Positions 29,079-41,983 of a stretch of 64,000 nucleotides of DNA are shown piece after piece. The translations under genes and the position numbers were made by a program. Numbering within the stretch: position 1 is the first letter of the stretch; each line of letters starts with the position of its first letter. Source of the DNA: Phlegmacium glaucopus (taxonomy: Eukaryota; Basidiomycota; Agaricomycetes; Agaricales; Cortinariaceae); the NCBI GenBank assembly GCA_015039465.1, contig MU129999.1, forward strand, positions 354,862 to 418,861. Reading direction: 5' to 3'. Below the pieces are notes generated by a model that had not been told where the DNA came from, did not search any database, and saw only the letters and a list, made by a program, of their open reading frames with translations.

Positions 29079-30261
29079 ATGTCTGCAGCAGCGCGCGCAG
29101 AAGCCCGCCGAAAAGCAATACTGAGCCGTGGAACAGACAGACTTGCAAAACTCACAACTTCAGCGCGCGGGGAAGACGCACCAGCGTATCTTCATGATGG
29201 TCTGTAAATAAAATAAAATGATCTGCCAGCGAATAGCCAGCTAACTCCCAGACCGCCTGTAGATCCTCCTCTGCCAAATATCACGACTAATTCTAGAAAT
29301 TTCCTTGGAGAGGAAAGCATTGGCGATATGCCCGCCTCTAATCGAACTAGTGTTTCGCCTTCTCCAGGTCCACCAAATCGGAAAGTCACAACTCCATCTC
29401 GGAACGCTGATATCTTCGAAGGGCTCGGCGCAAACCCTCCAGATCCTTCTATTTGGTTACCAGAACAACGACAGCAATTCATGCAGGCTCTTATGAACGC
29501 ATCCTCTTCTCCCTTGCCTGCGTCTTCTCCTATCGGAGAACCTTCAATACTGGACCCATCGCTGCCTCCCATCGATAATCCATTTGCTGCCCTGCTTGCT
29601 GCACAAACTGGCGGTGGGTCTGGAGGAGATTTTGTCTCGCCTTTCGGTCCACGAGTGACCGGAATGGGAAATAACGATGTTCCTGAGCCCACAAAACTCC
29701 AGAAAGCTATGCCATTGTTGCATATCCTTGCCATGTGGTGTCTGTTGGCATACTTTGTCTTATGGGCGGAACCACACATGCACAGTGCCGTCAATGGCGA
29801 AGATGATGGCGGTGCTGTCGGATTGTGGAGACGCTGGGCAGAGCTGGGACGACACAGTCCATTGTTAGAAAATGTTACGCAGGCATTTAGGATACAGCTT
29901 GTGGTGCGCTTCTTCCTCCCACATACTAGCATTCTCTAAATTTATTTTTCTAGCCTTTTTTCTGGGCATTTACCACCCTCCAGATAGCTCTACATTCACT
30001 GCGCATATTTTCCGGTTTCGTAAGTTTTTGCTGACTTGTCACGATGTCATATTTACTTAACTTACATATGCTTAGAATTCTGTCCAACCTCCAATGCTGC
30101 TCGCCATGACCCTACCCCACCTACCACCACCTTTTCCCTCTATAATTATCAATTCTCTCAAGTACATGCAAATGGGGTCACTATTTTTAGACGATCTTGC
30201 AGGTTTGGTCGTAGGGATTGGGTTCATCATTTATTTCTCAGGTTGGTTCACGCAGTCATAA
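29079..30261 (+). CDS. GET2: GET complex subunit Get2 (tail-anchored protein receptor)
   Basis: The start at 29079 gives MSAAARAEARRKAILSRGTD then RLAKLT. This basic ARRKAILSRGxDRLAKL segment is the family's N-terminal motif that captures the ATPase Get3. The first intron uses the second of two nearby acceptors (ending CCTGTAG) to give HDDPPLPN. A proline/serine-rich linker follows, then LQKAMPLLHILAMWCLLAYF, VPFFWAFTTLQIALHSLRIF and MGSLFLDDLAGLVVGIGFII, three hydrophobic segments as in Get2/CAMLG. The stop is at 30259-30261. Get2 with Get1 forms the ER insertase for tail-anchored proteins. The long antisense open frame at 29192-29932 is a shadow of this gene. Confidence 0.85.
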
Positions 30262-30423
30262 TGTTGATAAAATATTGTCTGTATAAGGCGTCCCCCCATC
30301 ATCATTATTAGATTATCTTCAATGTGTACATATATACGCAGGTATAATTTTGTAATTGAGTCGAGTGAATTCTTGTCCAGTAAGGTATGCGTAAATTCAA
30401 CCCCCCAATGTGATAGAGACTGT

Positions 30424-31210
30424 CTAACTTAGCAGCGGCGCAGTTGATGTTGTCGAAGGCGTTGACGGCTTTGGCGGTGATGATGATTTAGAAGTAGATG
30501 GCTTGCCCGCGTCGGGTTTTTCTGTCGGAGGATTCTTCGCACGGAACTCTTTCAATGAAGGCAACGGCGGCTCCGTATCTTCAACATCCCGTTCATCCTC
30601 GCTCTTCATCATCTTACGCTGAAATGCCTCGCCAATCACCGTCGGAAGTCCAGCCGCTGTACTCGTAGCAACATGCTTCTTCCAAGGATCCCCACCGGCA
30701 ATGGTCATAAGCTCCTTCAATATCGTCGTCGACCATTTGTTATCCAAATTTAGCACCGTGGTTTTACCATCCTCTGAAATAAATAAATAAAGGAGATCAG
30801 CATCCCTCATTAGATCCCTCTTGTACATGGGTTTGCATAGGTTCAAAAAAACTGCGAGAGGGAGGGTGGTGCGGAAATAATTCACGCACCAAATTCGAGT
30901 TCCATTTCCGGCCTCCACCGCTCCTCTTTCGTTTTCTTCACTCTCTCGACTTCAATATCAAGATGGGGGTTGTCGAAACGAATTTTTGGTAGATTTTGTC
31001 TCACAAAATGACTAAAAAAAATAAGGAGATGAGGAGAGTGGAGATGAGAAACCCTTGTACTGACCGAGCACCAAAGTGGTCATTCTCCATAGCGAACGAG
31101 AGCCTCAACTTTCTGAGGCCATTTAGGGTGAGTTTCGGGGAAGCATTTAAGTGGGTGAGGAGCTTGGCTAGACGAACGGTACCCGGAATCTTGTTAAGTG
31201 GTTGAGCCAT
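30424..31210 (-). CDS. Mitochondrial ribosomal protein of the L51/S25/CI-B8 fold
   Basis: The start at 31210 gives MAQPLNKIPGTVRLAKLLTH. Three exons follow, joined by introns GTCAGT...TTTTAG and GTGCGT...TTTCAG. Key segments are LRLSFAMENDHFGARHFV, LPKIRFDNPHLDIEVERV, WRPEMELEFEDGKTTVLN and NKWSTTILKELMTIAG. This is the thioredoxin-like L51/S25/CI-B8 pattern: a basic strand and helix, a conserved R-HFV-NLP-I-F-NP motif and a weak C-terminal helix. A long serine/proline/lysine-rich tail ends in STSTAPLLS. The family includes mitoribosomal proteins (MRP49, mS25, mL43) and complex I subunit NDUFA2. The length and tail favour a mitoribosomal role, but which member it is cannot be decided here. 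Confidence 0.65.
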
Positions 31211-31373
31211 TTGGAAAAACAAGGGATTTCGTGAATTTCGTTGTGGTTCTGCTAAAGTTTCTAGTGTTTGTTCTTGTTGTTTTCCCTTTCAAAGGTAATA
31301 ATAATGATACGCTCGTCTACGAACTTCAAAGAGATATTATTTAATGTTACACCCGTCAAAGAAATCATAAGAA

Positions 31374-33826
31374 CTACAAATCAATCAGCAAAGCTTCCTT
31401 CCTTTCTCCCGTCGAACTATACATCGGGAACGTTGGTTGAGGAGTAGCAGTTGGCACTACTGGAAACTGAGGCAACGAGGGAGGTGCAGGAGGTGGCGAG
31501 GCAATCTGGTAAGATTGGTGTTGGTAATGGTGTTGCTGTTGCTGCTGTTGTGGAGGTGCTTGATATTGCTGCCGCTGTTGATATTGCTGAGTAGGGGTAT
31601 GAGAAGCTACGGTATTGCTCCTTGCTATGGCGGGCGTAGCTGACGTGTAAGTGACTGAATTGGCCCGGGCCAATGATGGTGTGACCGGGACTTGAGGTGT
31701 GGGAGGCTGATATTGAATCGGCGGAGGGGAGTGGGCAAGAGATACTGGAGCCGGGGAAGCAAAGGAAGACGTGCTTTGAACAGACGCGACCTGGTTCGAC
31801 TGAGGTTGGTTATACGAATATGACGTTATGTTCTGACTCGTGCTTGGAGTTGATGCATAATGTTGATGTTGTAACGGTTGCGCATATTGTAATGAAGGTA
31901 CAGATGTTTGCGAAGCAATCATTTCAGGAGATGATGCCCGATGTAGTTGGGATTGATAGTGCGATTGCTGCGGTTGATTCCACTGTGGTAATTGTGCATG
32001 AGTCGGCGGTGGAGAAGCGTAGGAAAGTTGAGGTGACGATGGAGTTTCTAAAGGCGCCTGGTAACCTGTTGGATTCGCCTGTGCTTGGGAAGCCCACTGA
32101 GAGTAGCCTGCGTTGAAGCTCTGCTGCTGCTGGTAAGGTGTAGGACTGACAGTTGTAGCTCGCCATCGCGGCTGAGCGACTTGCTGAGTAAGAATCTGAT
32201 CGTAGAGCTTGACGGCCTGCGACAGTTTATCATGCATATCCGAGAGCATTTCTGATTGTTTCAGACCAACATTAGTCGTCATTTACAAGGGGAAATTTGC
32301 CACCTACGTTCTTTCCTGCCCGTGTCGTCCAAGCTTAAAGCTAGCTTGGGCCGTAACCCACTGGCTTTGTCGTATAATTCAGTAACTGCCGGATATCTTG
32401 ATAGATCTCTCCCTCCTTGTGCTTGTACCTGTTCTACTGTCTGGTTGAATGTAAGAATCGCATCAGCCTCTAGTGGCGCCAAGTCATAGGTAGGGACTTT
32501 AGGAATGGCACTTTGGCTGATTTCAGGATAAGATTGGGGATATTGGCGTTCCTCAAAGCGTGGTGATTCGACAACGACAGGAGCACTCGGTTTGGGTGCA
32601 CTGGCTTCTCGCAAACTCGCTTCAATAGCAGCTTTAAGGTCTGGGTCATCTTCTTCAGAAATTGGCGATTTTGTATCTGAATAGGTACTGCGATCCACAA
32701 GAGGTGGTTCAGAATAGCCCCATCTTGAAGGCGATGGTTGATAAGGGACGTAGCCTGGATGAGCTTGTCCGTTTGGTCCATTCACTTCCTGCAGAGAAAG
32801 CTGGATTGCCCTTTGCAATTCAGCATCTGCTAATTCTCGTGCGCTTCGGTGACGATGTTCCTGAAACCCTGTAGAGTGTCTACGAGTCCTTTGAAAATAA
32901 TTCGAATGAGAACATGGGGAAATTAGTAAAGACAGGTACTCACGTCGTCCGTTCGCCTTTCTTGATGAGTTTCGCATGGCACCCGTCACACACCCTGACT
33001 TCTTGCGTAATGCCGAAGTGAGGTAAAGCCATCGTCTTTGAAGAGCACAGTTGATCGAAAACTAGGCCACAATTCCGGCAATGATGCTTTCGATTGGTGA
33101 AGGTGAAGGCCGTCCGACATCGAAGGCAAACTTCGGAGTCAATCCAATCTGGGGCGGTTTGAGTATCAACCATGGCAGCGGAGGTAACTGCTGGGTCTTT
33201 TGGAGGGAATTTATAACCTAATAGATCGACGTAAATTGTTCTGTGCATCAAAATCGTAAGACGATTTTTGTCTTACCTTCAGTGGTCAATGTCTTGTACA
33301 CCTGTCCAACATAGTTCAAAGCCGGTTTGCCCTCAAATGCTATACTCCAGTTTTGTATCAATCGTAGTATATTGGTCTTGACATCGTGATTTAGAGCGGG
33401 GACCTTGAGGATGGAGACGAGATTATCTATGAATTCTCGTGAAGCAATCTCTGCAAGCAAGGGATCGCCTCCGTTCTTGATACAGATATCCGTTAACTGT
33501 AACGATTCATTATTAGGGGGTATTGATATAGCAAGGGCAAGCTTACACCAAGCGCCAATAATTGAACATTCGGATTCTTGTGGTTGAGACGCCGCTTAAG
33601 AGCACGCATGGCATCCTTTGCTGGAACGGATTTTGAACGAATTTGATCACAAATTTCGAGATTTAAAGCAATGTCTTCGCCCCCAGCTGGCAGCAATTCC
33701 GACGTTGCCTTGTCTGAATCGTCGGATATTAAGGTGACATTGACGATGTATACCTGAAACCCTCTACTCACCAACAGCATCATCAAGTTGGGATGTACCC
33801 CAAATCCATGCGCCTAGAGAAGCCAT
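31374..33826 (-). CDS. VPS27: ESCRT-0 subunit Vps27 (VHS-FYVE-UIM protein)
   Basis: The start at 33826 gives [18 protein letters not shown]. The VHS domain follows: [59 protein letters not shown]. The FYVE zinc finger follows with [22 protein letters not shown] and [11 protein letters not shown], the RKHHCR motif being the PI3P-binding core. UIM-like helices come next: [14 protein letters not shown] and [15 protein letters not shown]. Then a GAT-like helical part and a long glutamine/proline/serine-rich tail ending REALLIDL with a clathrin-box-like LLIDL. The stop is at 31374. Vps27 binds ubiquitinated cargo on endosomes and recruits ESCRT-I. A 656-bp part of this gene is duplicated at 9064-9719. 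The first intron after DDAV (GTGAGT...GATTCAG) is kept in the copy. Confidence 0.94.
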
Positions 33827-34112
33827 TTACTAATGGAGAGAGTTAAGATCTGAAACTGGCGCTCTTTATTGAGTGCTGATGATGACTAATACCCTTGGAC
33901 CGGCGCAGTCGCCACTTGCGCCTCCAGTGGAAATGCTATACAATACAATGTTGTCTAGGTCAGCGTTTGGTCAGCCGACTAATATTTAGTTTCGCGGGGA
34001 AGCAATCATTAGTGAACTATCTCGATTCTCAAGAGTTACTATGTGATGATTAGAAGTAGGGAGTACTATTAAAGCCTTTCCACTGGCAAATAATCACCCC
34101 CCAAAGTATCCT

Positions 34113-35395
34113 TCAATCCACTTTTAATTCCTGGAATCGATCCTTCAATTGTTGAGCTTCGGATTTACCGTCAGCACCAAGAGCAGCAGTAACACCACCA
34201 ATCACAGATAGGAGTAAGAGAAGACGATAATGATGACGATGAGGAAGAAGCAGCACCCTAAAAATTGGCCATCAATATGTGTTTGGGATGTCCGTTATTA
34301 CTGACAAGACATTCGAATTCAAGTGCTCATCTAGATTTGGAGCTTGATCATGAGGTAGACAAGAGCGCATATCGGAGACAGAGTGGAGAATGAGTAGATT
34401 CAGGTGCTGCTGGCGTTGAAGGCCTTGCGCGTAGTTTCATCTATTTTCAAGAACTAGAAACGTAGGGAGATCTCGAGAAGTAGTAGAATTTGTAGAGGTG
34501 GATTCCGGTTGTTTCCCTTTCGAGTTGGGCTGACAGAGATATGAATGGAGGAGGTATTATTGGGAGCGTTTCAACGCAATCGTTATTTGGCGCAACGGCT
34601 GAGGAAGCAGATGGGTTCAGGTCATTCATTGAATAATCAGGGGGTAATGCGGTTGACGTTAGATTAGGTGACTTGACAGTTGCCGAACGAAACCACACTC
34701 TCAGCGGGTTCATCATCTGACAAGTCAAAGCAGATAAACTACAATCCACCGCTTGCATAAACTTCCTAGGCTGCTGTTTCGAATTCCTGTAGACAAAGTC
34801 CACACATGGTTGATTCGTATTCTGAGGTCGACAGCTGTGAACCCGTTGTTGATGCCTTTTTCTGTGAGGTGAATCGTCGGCGATGATGTTGGGCGAAACT
34901 TTTCAAAGCCCATCTTTTCCAATCTGGAATTACGCAAAAATCCGTTTCAAGTTTAAAAAGACAAGGTGAAATGGATGGACGTACTGTGCTTAAGGATATC
35001 TCGCCCATATAAAGAGAGAAAAAAATACCGATTTTGCTGGCGAGCTTCAGCCTTATAGAATTTAATCAGGAACCGGTCGAACATGACACATCGCCAACCC
35101 TTCTCTTTATATGCGCTTTCGAGGATAAAGTCTTTGATAAATGAAGCATTTCATCGCTAACTTCCATCGTTGACGGTTTTGCAAAGATAAAGTGCGAGTT
35201 GTCGTTTCCTATTGGTACTTGGCGACGAAAGGCGATATTCATATGATAAAGTAGTGATGACCCCATCTTCCGTTTTGACATAGATGAAAGGTGCAGAAGA
35301 GTTATAATCTCGTGGGGGGATTATGAAAGCCCTTGAGCAGAGATGGCTTAGCAGTTCGTCAACGAGCAGATAGGATCAATCGAGTTCGTGGTCTG
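34113..35395 (-). CDS. Orphan gene, structure uncertain
   Basis: A frame continuous from about 35395 to 35160 reads DELLSHLCSRAF, IIPPRDYNSSAPFIYVKTED, GVITTLSYEYRL and ALYLCKTVNDG, ending at a TAG. A 30-nt GTTAGC...CAAAG stretch could be removed to continue with FILESAYKEKGWRCVMFD, RFLIKFYKAEARQQN. A normal intron ending ATTCCAG then leads to LEKMGFEKFRPTSSPTIHL. Nearer the 3' end, a segment joined by GTCAGT...TTTTAG gives a hydrophobic stretch RLLLLLSVIGGVTAALG and the tail AQQLKDRFQELKVD with TGA at 34113. Whether all parts belong to one gene is unclear, because all three frames are partly open between 34430 and 34900. I recognise no domain. It may be a real fast-evolving gene or one in decay. 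Confidence 0.35.
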
Positions 35396-35820
35396 ATGGA
35401 ATGAGCGAAAGGACTTTATTTGCGGGTTTGAGAGTGAAAGAATAATTCAAGGGGGTTTTCGCGGAGCATCAGCCTTGGGTAACGTCATGAATGCTTCGTT
35501 CTGATTAACAAAGATAAAGTTTAATATGTAGTGCTGGGGAACCTCGTGAAGAAATTCTGGATGGGTATATGGGTTGCCAATTGTTCTGCGAACTCTTCTA
35601 GTTCTCCTGCTCCGAGACACTAATCAATCCTGGAAGCGAAATTGTGGCGACCCTCGAGATCAAGACACTTTTCGTACGCGCAATTGAGAACAAATATCGT
35701 ATGGGTTGGAAGGAAGAGGCGTAGGGATTGCAGTCGGTTTGCAAGTGCTGAAAACCTTCACAAAAATCATTGAGATCACACCACATCACTTGAACTACGC
35801 CAGGTTGGAACCATCATCGA
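35396..35820. other. Intergenic region
   Basis: This lies between the orphan gene and DUF4246 copy A. Nothing recognisable was seen. Confidence 0.45.
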
Positions 35821-37853
35821 TGGCAACGACTCAACTTCCAGGTTTTGGACGTCGTTTGGACTACATTCCCAATGAAGCAGATCCAGAGTTCATTAATAAA
35901 CCATTCCCAAGTGCCTTGAGTACAAGAGATGTTACAGATCTCACAATCTCGTTCGTTCCCAGATCTCATCACCATCGCTAGCTTTCCAAGACGACTGAAC
36001 AATGTTTTGACTGTCTAGAATGCCTATGATGGCTCTGCGTGAATTCGCGATGCTGCAGTTGATGAATGAGGCGACGGATAAAATAGATTGGAATATCAAG
36101 GTTTGGGAATATCTATTTTGAGAAAACTTGTGTTGACAATTGACATCCAGCTCCAAAACCCTGAGTTTTCTAGTAAATGGAAAGAAGAAGCACTTTCATC
36201 TGGGCCAGATATTACTCCAAAAATGGCAGACTGGTGTCTAGATGAACTCCGATACAACGCATCTCTGATCCCTCCCGATGCTCCTGCACCCCCCATTTTT
36301 GTTTTCAACGGAGATGTCTTCAAATCTGACAATGCTGTCTCCGCCGAGCTCAAAAAAGCATTGCAGGAAAATGTCGAAATATTTGAGAGCAAGATTCCCG
36401 ACAATTCGAGAGACTGGCACCCAGGTCCCAGGATCGCACGAGAAGGTATGGGATCTGGTACACCCATCGCTTTTCCCACTTGTCTATGGCCGCACTCGCG
36501 TTCTCTCAGATGGCGAAACAACCACTTTGGAAGACTGTATCCAACGCTGTGGGAAAGGAGAAGTTACAAGCATTCCTATTGAAACATTGGGACAAAGTTT
36601 TCATCCTGGAACTAGATCATGGTATAACTATTTCCGACGGTTGACGCACCCTTATAGCGACAAATTTCAATGCCTCCCTTGTGAAGTAGACATATCTGAG
36701 GATCAAGCAAGGCATGGTCCTTCTACTCCATGATTCAAAGGGCGTGATAATCATCCCTGCACAGAATAACGAGTTATATCAATAATCTCCACCCTCAAAA
36801 GGAAAAACCTCTATATGAGATTATATCCCAACTCATCACTGCCTCGATTCCGCTCTGGGAATTGACATTGGCCCCTTTGGTACAAGGCAACAAGTTCTCT
36901 CGCAGTACGCGGATTGTCTATACAAGGCGTGAGTATGACCCAGATACTGAGGAACGGCCAGAGACCGAAGGTCCACGGCCAGAGTCTAATGAAGATGAAA
37001 ATGAAAATGCTCAGAAAACACTGGTTCGTCCTGAACCTGAAGCTTTTGAGCCTCTGCCGAGTCCCCCAACACTCAACTTGAGAGCGGTATATGGAAAACG
37101 CGGTCTACAGGTGATTGTGAAACTGGCGAACATCGAACTGACCCCTGATAAACCTAATTACGATGGAGGTTCATGGCACATTGAGGGTCATATGGTAATT
37201 TTTTGTTCCTTGCACGGGAAGCCAATCTAATTTATTTATATCGAACTAGAACGAACATATTGTCGCGACTGCTCTGTACTACTACTCAAACGACAATATC
37301 ACGTCGTCGTCTCTGTCATTTAGGCAGCAATGTGATGGTGATGAGGTATTCGATATGGACTATGAGCAGGATCGCCACGAATGGCTAGATGTTGTCTTTG
37401 GATATCGGCAGAATGGTCCGCGTGTGCAAGACGTAGGCAGTGTGGACACTCCCGAAGGCCGTCTCCTCACCTTTCCTAATGTCCTTCAACACCGCGTTGG
37501 ATCATTCAAGCTTGTGGACCCCACTAAGCCTGGACATCGCAAGATTGTCACGCTGTTGATCCCAATATCAAGGTTATCAGCACAGCACACGTTCCTTGCC
37601 AGAGAAAGGATTGGTGGATTGAAGCCATACTGGAGAAGCAGAGCACAGGTGTACATTCACAAGATGGTGTTTCGTCACCTGGCCAAGTAAAAAGGTTGAA
37701 CGATCTCCCTTTCGAGCTGCAAGATCTTATATTCAAGCAAATCGGTGACTTCCCTATCAGCATGGAGGATGCAGAAAAACTGAGGCTGAAGTTTATGAAG
37801 GAACGGCGTGAATTCTTAATACCTGGATATGCAGGTGTTTTGCCTCTGAGATA
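35821..37853 (+). pseudogene. DUF4246 family pseudogene, copy A
   Basis: The start codon at 35821 gives MATTQLPGFGRRLDYIPNEA, followed by the DUF4246 pattern also found in copy B at 52847-54889. Shared segments include WKEEALSSG, DWCLDELRYNASLIPP, FNGDVFKSDNAVS, GRTRVLSDGETTTLEDCIQR, YINNLHPQKEK-like sequence, VKLANIELTPDKPNYDGGS and VGSVDTPEGRLLTFPNVLQH. The frame breaks at least twice: near 36425 (DWHPGPRIAREG in place of DWHPGSDQKVWDL) and near 37553, where bases are missing so IVTLLIPISRL replaces the expected FLVDPNIKVIS. The intron donor near 36711 reads GC instead of GT. DUF4246 proteins are common in agaricomycetes; the H-x-E and later QHR residues suggest a 2-oxoglutarate oxygenase-like fold, which is inference. 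Confidence 0.88.
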
Positions 37854-37985
37854 ATGCTGCATGCAGTAGAGTACTATCTGCTGACAAATGACATCCAAAG
37901 TCTGGCCAAACAACCGGGTGCGAATTTGACAGCGGTTTCTACCCGCTCAACCTTAAGACTGTCAGAAATCACCGCAACTACTGCA

Positions 37986-40900
37986 ATGGCCCTACAACCT
38001 GGAGAGGAGGGGAAGCTCCTCAGTGAGGCTCTGAATACAGTCAAAATACAGGTCCAGCAGATGAAACGGCATCTCGTAAGTCATTGCATTTGAAGTGGTC
38101 CTTACAATATTCATGAATATATTAGGAGCTAGATCAGCTCATGGATGCTTTGAAGAGTGCCAGTCTAATGCTCTCTGAACTTCGGACTTCTTCACTTTCT
38201 CCTAAACAGTATTATGAGCTTTGTGAGTGACTTGGAGCTGCTGCGCGTTCAAATTCTGACCGTCGTATGCGTATGGTAGATATGGCTGTATTCGACGCTC
38301 TTCGACATTTATCGAACTATCTATACGAAGCACACACACAGGCACGACATCATCTGGCTGACCTCTATGAACTGGTACAATATGCAGGCAATATAATTCC
38401 ACGGTTGTATCTCATGATCACCGTCGGTTCCGTTTATATGTCAATACCAGAGGCCCCCGTTAAGGAGATCATGAAGGACATGATGGAAATGTCGCGTGGC
38501 GTGTTACACCCAGTTCGTGGTTTATTCCTCCGACATTACCTCAGTGGACAGACAAGGGATCACCTACCTATCGGACTTGATGCAGGGTACGCTTCAGTTT
38601 CTACTGCGCAATTCTTTACGTCTGATTAATAATATAACAACAGCCCGGCAGGAAATCTCCAGGATTCCATATCTTTTGTCCTCACCAATTTCATTGAGAT
38701 GAACAAACTTTGGGTACGTCTACAACATCAAGGCCATTCGAGAGACCGCGAGAAGCGGGAGTTGGAGCGTCGCGAACTACGTATCCTTGTCGGTACCAAT
38801 CTTGTTAGATTGAGCCAGTTGGACGGAGTAGACTTGGAGATGTATCAGAAAACTATACTTCCAAGTATCTTGGAGCAAGTTGTTAACTGTAAGGACGTCA
38901 TCGCACAAGAATACCTGATGGAAGTTGTTATTCAGGTCTCTAATTTCTATCTTTTTCTTGACAAAAGCTAAACATTGTCTCTCGTAGGTGTTCACAGATG
39001 AATTCCATCTTCACTCGCTTGGTCCCTTCCTGTCCGCTACAGCTCAGCTTCATCCCAAGGTCAACATTAAACAAATTGTTATTGCTCTCATTGATCGACT
39101 TGCCTCGTATGCTGCACGTGAAGCAGAGAGCGAGGATCCGGAGGAAACCAAGCATCAGGAAGAAGCTGCCGCACGACGTCTTGCTGAGAAAGTGAAAATG
39201 CAGAAAGCCCGTTCCCGGGAAAATGGTAACCATCGACCGCCTGAACCGGCTTCACCGACAACATCTGAAGCCAATGCTTGGGGATCGCCGCCGCCCACAG
39301 TGGCGCCTACGATTGTCACAGATTTGGAGAAATCTTCGGTTGTAGAAACGCTCACTGATACCTCGTTGGGTGAAGGGTTAGTAAAAGGCAAGGAAAAGGA
39401 AGGTCTTCCCGTGCGGAAATTCCGGGGCATACCTGAAGATGTCCAGCTATTTGAGGTGTTTTGGAAGCAGGTCGTTGAGCTCATCAAGGTTTGGCTGTTT
39501 CTTCTCAGCTTCCAGAATATATCAATAATACCTCTGCAGGCTCGACCCGACCTCTCAATACAGGATATCACCGCGCTACTTGTATCACTGACAAACCTAT
39601 CATTGAGCTGTTACCCTGACCGACTCGAATACGTTGATCAAGTGCTTGGATTTGCGGCCGATAAGGTGAAGGAATTCGCTGAGAGGTATATATCCTTGAA
39701 TACCACCCTTTATCTGAAACTCTAACTGATGGTGAATCCTAGCCCTGAACTTCATACCCAATTGACAACGACGAATCTCGCAGCACTGCTTGTTGCGCCC
39801 ATTAACTCCTATCAATCTGTTCTCACTCTACTTGCCATTCCCAACTACGTTCCTCTACTAACAAAGCAACTCTTTTCCACCCGACGATCTATCGCCCATT
39901 CCATCGTATCTTCTGTTCTCAAGAATGAGACCATCATCGAGTCTCCAGAAGATGTGGATGGTGTCCTCGAATTGTGTCATGTTCTTATAAAGGACCAGAC
40001 AGACTCAGGTGCGCCGCCTGTGCCAAATGGCCAGCAAGTGAATATGCGGGATGGTCGGCGACAGGGTCCATATTTCATAGAGAGGGAGGAAATGGCAGAA
40101 GAACAAGGTTGGGTTGCACGGATGGTGCATTTATTCCGTGCTGAATCGTTGGACGTACAGTTCGAGGTTAGTCTCATTTTTCTGGGCTTTATACACATGC
40201 TGATTTATCTTATCAATGAAGCTTTTGCAAATCGCACGGAAACATTTCGACCTTGGTGGCGAACGCATGCGGTTCACTTTCCCTGCGTTAATAACTTCGT
40301 CAATAAAACTTTGTCGGCGGTATAAGAATCGGGAGCATGTCGTGCGTCCATCAAATTTATGAGCCTTTCATTCATTTTATCTTAAAAACATCTAGGAAAA
40401 TGACTGGCAAACCAAAGTATCTGTAATCCTTAAATTTATCCGACAGCTAACCTCAATTCTGGCCACGACCGTGGATGCACCTAATATCGCCCTTCGCTTA
40501 TTCCTTCTCTCAGCTCAAATTGCGGATGAAAGTGGCTTTGAAGATCTCACATACGACTTTTACGTGCAGGCTTTCAGCGTGTATGAGGACAGTATCTCGG
40601 AGTCGCGTGCTCAACTGCAAGCTATCACCTTGATCATCGGCACTTTGGCGGGCGCCAAGGTATTTGGTTTGGATAACCATGATACTCTGATCACAAAAGC
40701 GGCATTACATGGTGCTAAGTTGTTGAAGAAGAGCCATCAAGCGACCGCTGTTGGTTTGGCTAGCCATTTATGGTGGCAGGAAGCTCTACCGCCTCCTGAA
40801 AGCGAAGCCGATGGCGGAGAGAAGCCAGTTATTGAGAAGGTCAAGCCTCCGCCAAAGGATGATGGAGAGAACAACGTCAAAGCCGTGCGCGATTTTTGTA

Positions 40901-41420
40901 TCTACTTCTGATGTTGAGCTAAGGTCTGGCCTGCCTTTGTAGTACCCCCACCAAGACAGCAAGCGTGTTCTTGAGTGCCTGCAGAAATCACTTCGTATCG
41001 CAAATTCAGCGATCGAAGAAATTGTGACGGTTCAACTTTACTGTGATACTCTCGACCATTATCTTTACTATCTTGATCGTGGGGCCCCAGCTGTAAGTTC
41101 CTGCCTTCTTTTCATGTTCTTATAGATGCAGTGTTGAGATTTTCTCGTCACAGGTTGCACCCAAGTTTGTTAACAGTCTTGTGGAACTCATAACATCAAG
41201 TATCGACAACATCTCTTCGCCTGATGTTCACCCTTCTCAGCGGGCACCACCAGGCCTGATTGAAGGCGTTCAAACCCCTGAAATGATTACGAAGCACTTC
41301 AGAAATACTTTGACATACATTCAGAGGAAGAAGTATGCTGCGTCGGAAGGCACTGCGGATCTATGTTGGGATGATGTTGACGTTGTGGGGGCATTGTTGA
41401 AGATGGGTATTGGACGATGA
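37986..41420 (+). CDS. VPS35: Retromer core subunit Vps35
   Basis: The start at 37986 gives [20 protein letters not shown]. Diagnostic segments are [20 protein letters not shown], the family hallmark [38 protein letters not shown] and YLSGQTRD, then [20 protein letters not shown]. Further on are [40 protein letters not shown], a charged low-complexity insert rich in proline and serine, and [20 protein letters not shown]. It continues with [40 protein letters not shown], and ends [16 protein letters not shown] with TGA at 41418-41420. Vps35 is the alpha-solenoid scaffold of retromer, recycling cargo from endosomes to the Golgi. The PRLYL motif binds Vps26. More than ten introns are visible. 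The start lies about 130 bp after DUF4246 copy A. Confidence 0.95.
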
Positions 41421-41983
41421 TTGGACATCATTCAATTTCTCTTTTATGGTGCGGAAAGGGGCTGGTCATGGTGTTGTGCTTTAATGTTGTATTGTATACA
41501 TGATTCCTTTTTTTCTTCCTCCCTTCGACGTCGAACATCTGGAATTTCCTGCTTATTCTTCTCCCAATCGCCTTTTCTTCAAATTATTTCCATTACTTAT
41601 CATCTTTTCTGATACGATAAATAAACATACTGGAATCACTTCTACATTTTCTAGCGGTCGCCCGATTTTGGCCTGGAGTTGCAGGCTCCACAACGTTAAA
41701 TTACGAATACCGACGTCTCTTGATATCTGAACACTGCGACGATTGCGTAACAGCGATGTACTCAAAAGCCACATAGAAGAACCCAAAAGATAGATTGAAG
41801 TCGATAGAGTCGGGCTAATGTATCTATACTAAAGGAAGAAAGGAAAGACAGGTGATTCAATATCCAACAGATTGAAGCACCATGTGAGAACGGGGGAGTA
41901 AAAGTCATCGTTCTCACTGCATCAGCTAGTTAACTGGGATATTACAATAACCCTACTGGAATCACTTCCATGATCTCTGGTAT
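41421..41983. other. Intergenic region (convergent 3' ends)
   Basis: This lies between VPS35 (+) and the MFS gene (-). An imperfect repeat is visible: sequence near 41630-41730 (ACTGGAATCACTTC ... TTTTGGCCTGGAGTTGCAGGCTCCACAACGTTAAA, in pieces) resembles the 3' end of the MFS gene near 41955-42020. This suggests a short local duplication. Confidence 0.5.

Noticed and set aside
29192..29932. Minus-strand open frame of 246 codons
   Set aside because: It is antisense to GET2, whose N-terminal Get3-binding motif and three membrane segments are clear on the plus strand.
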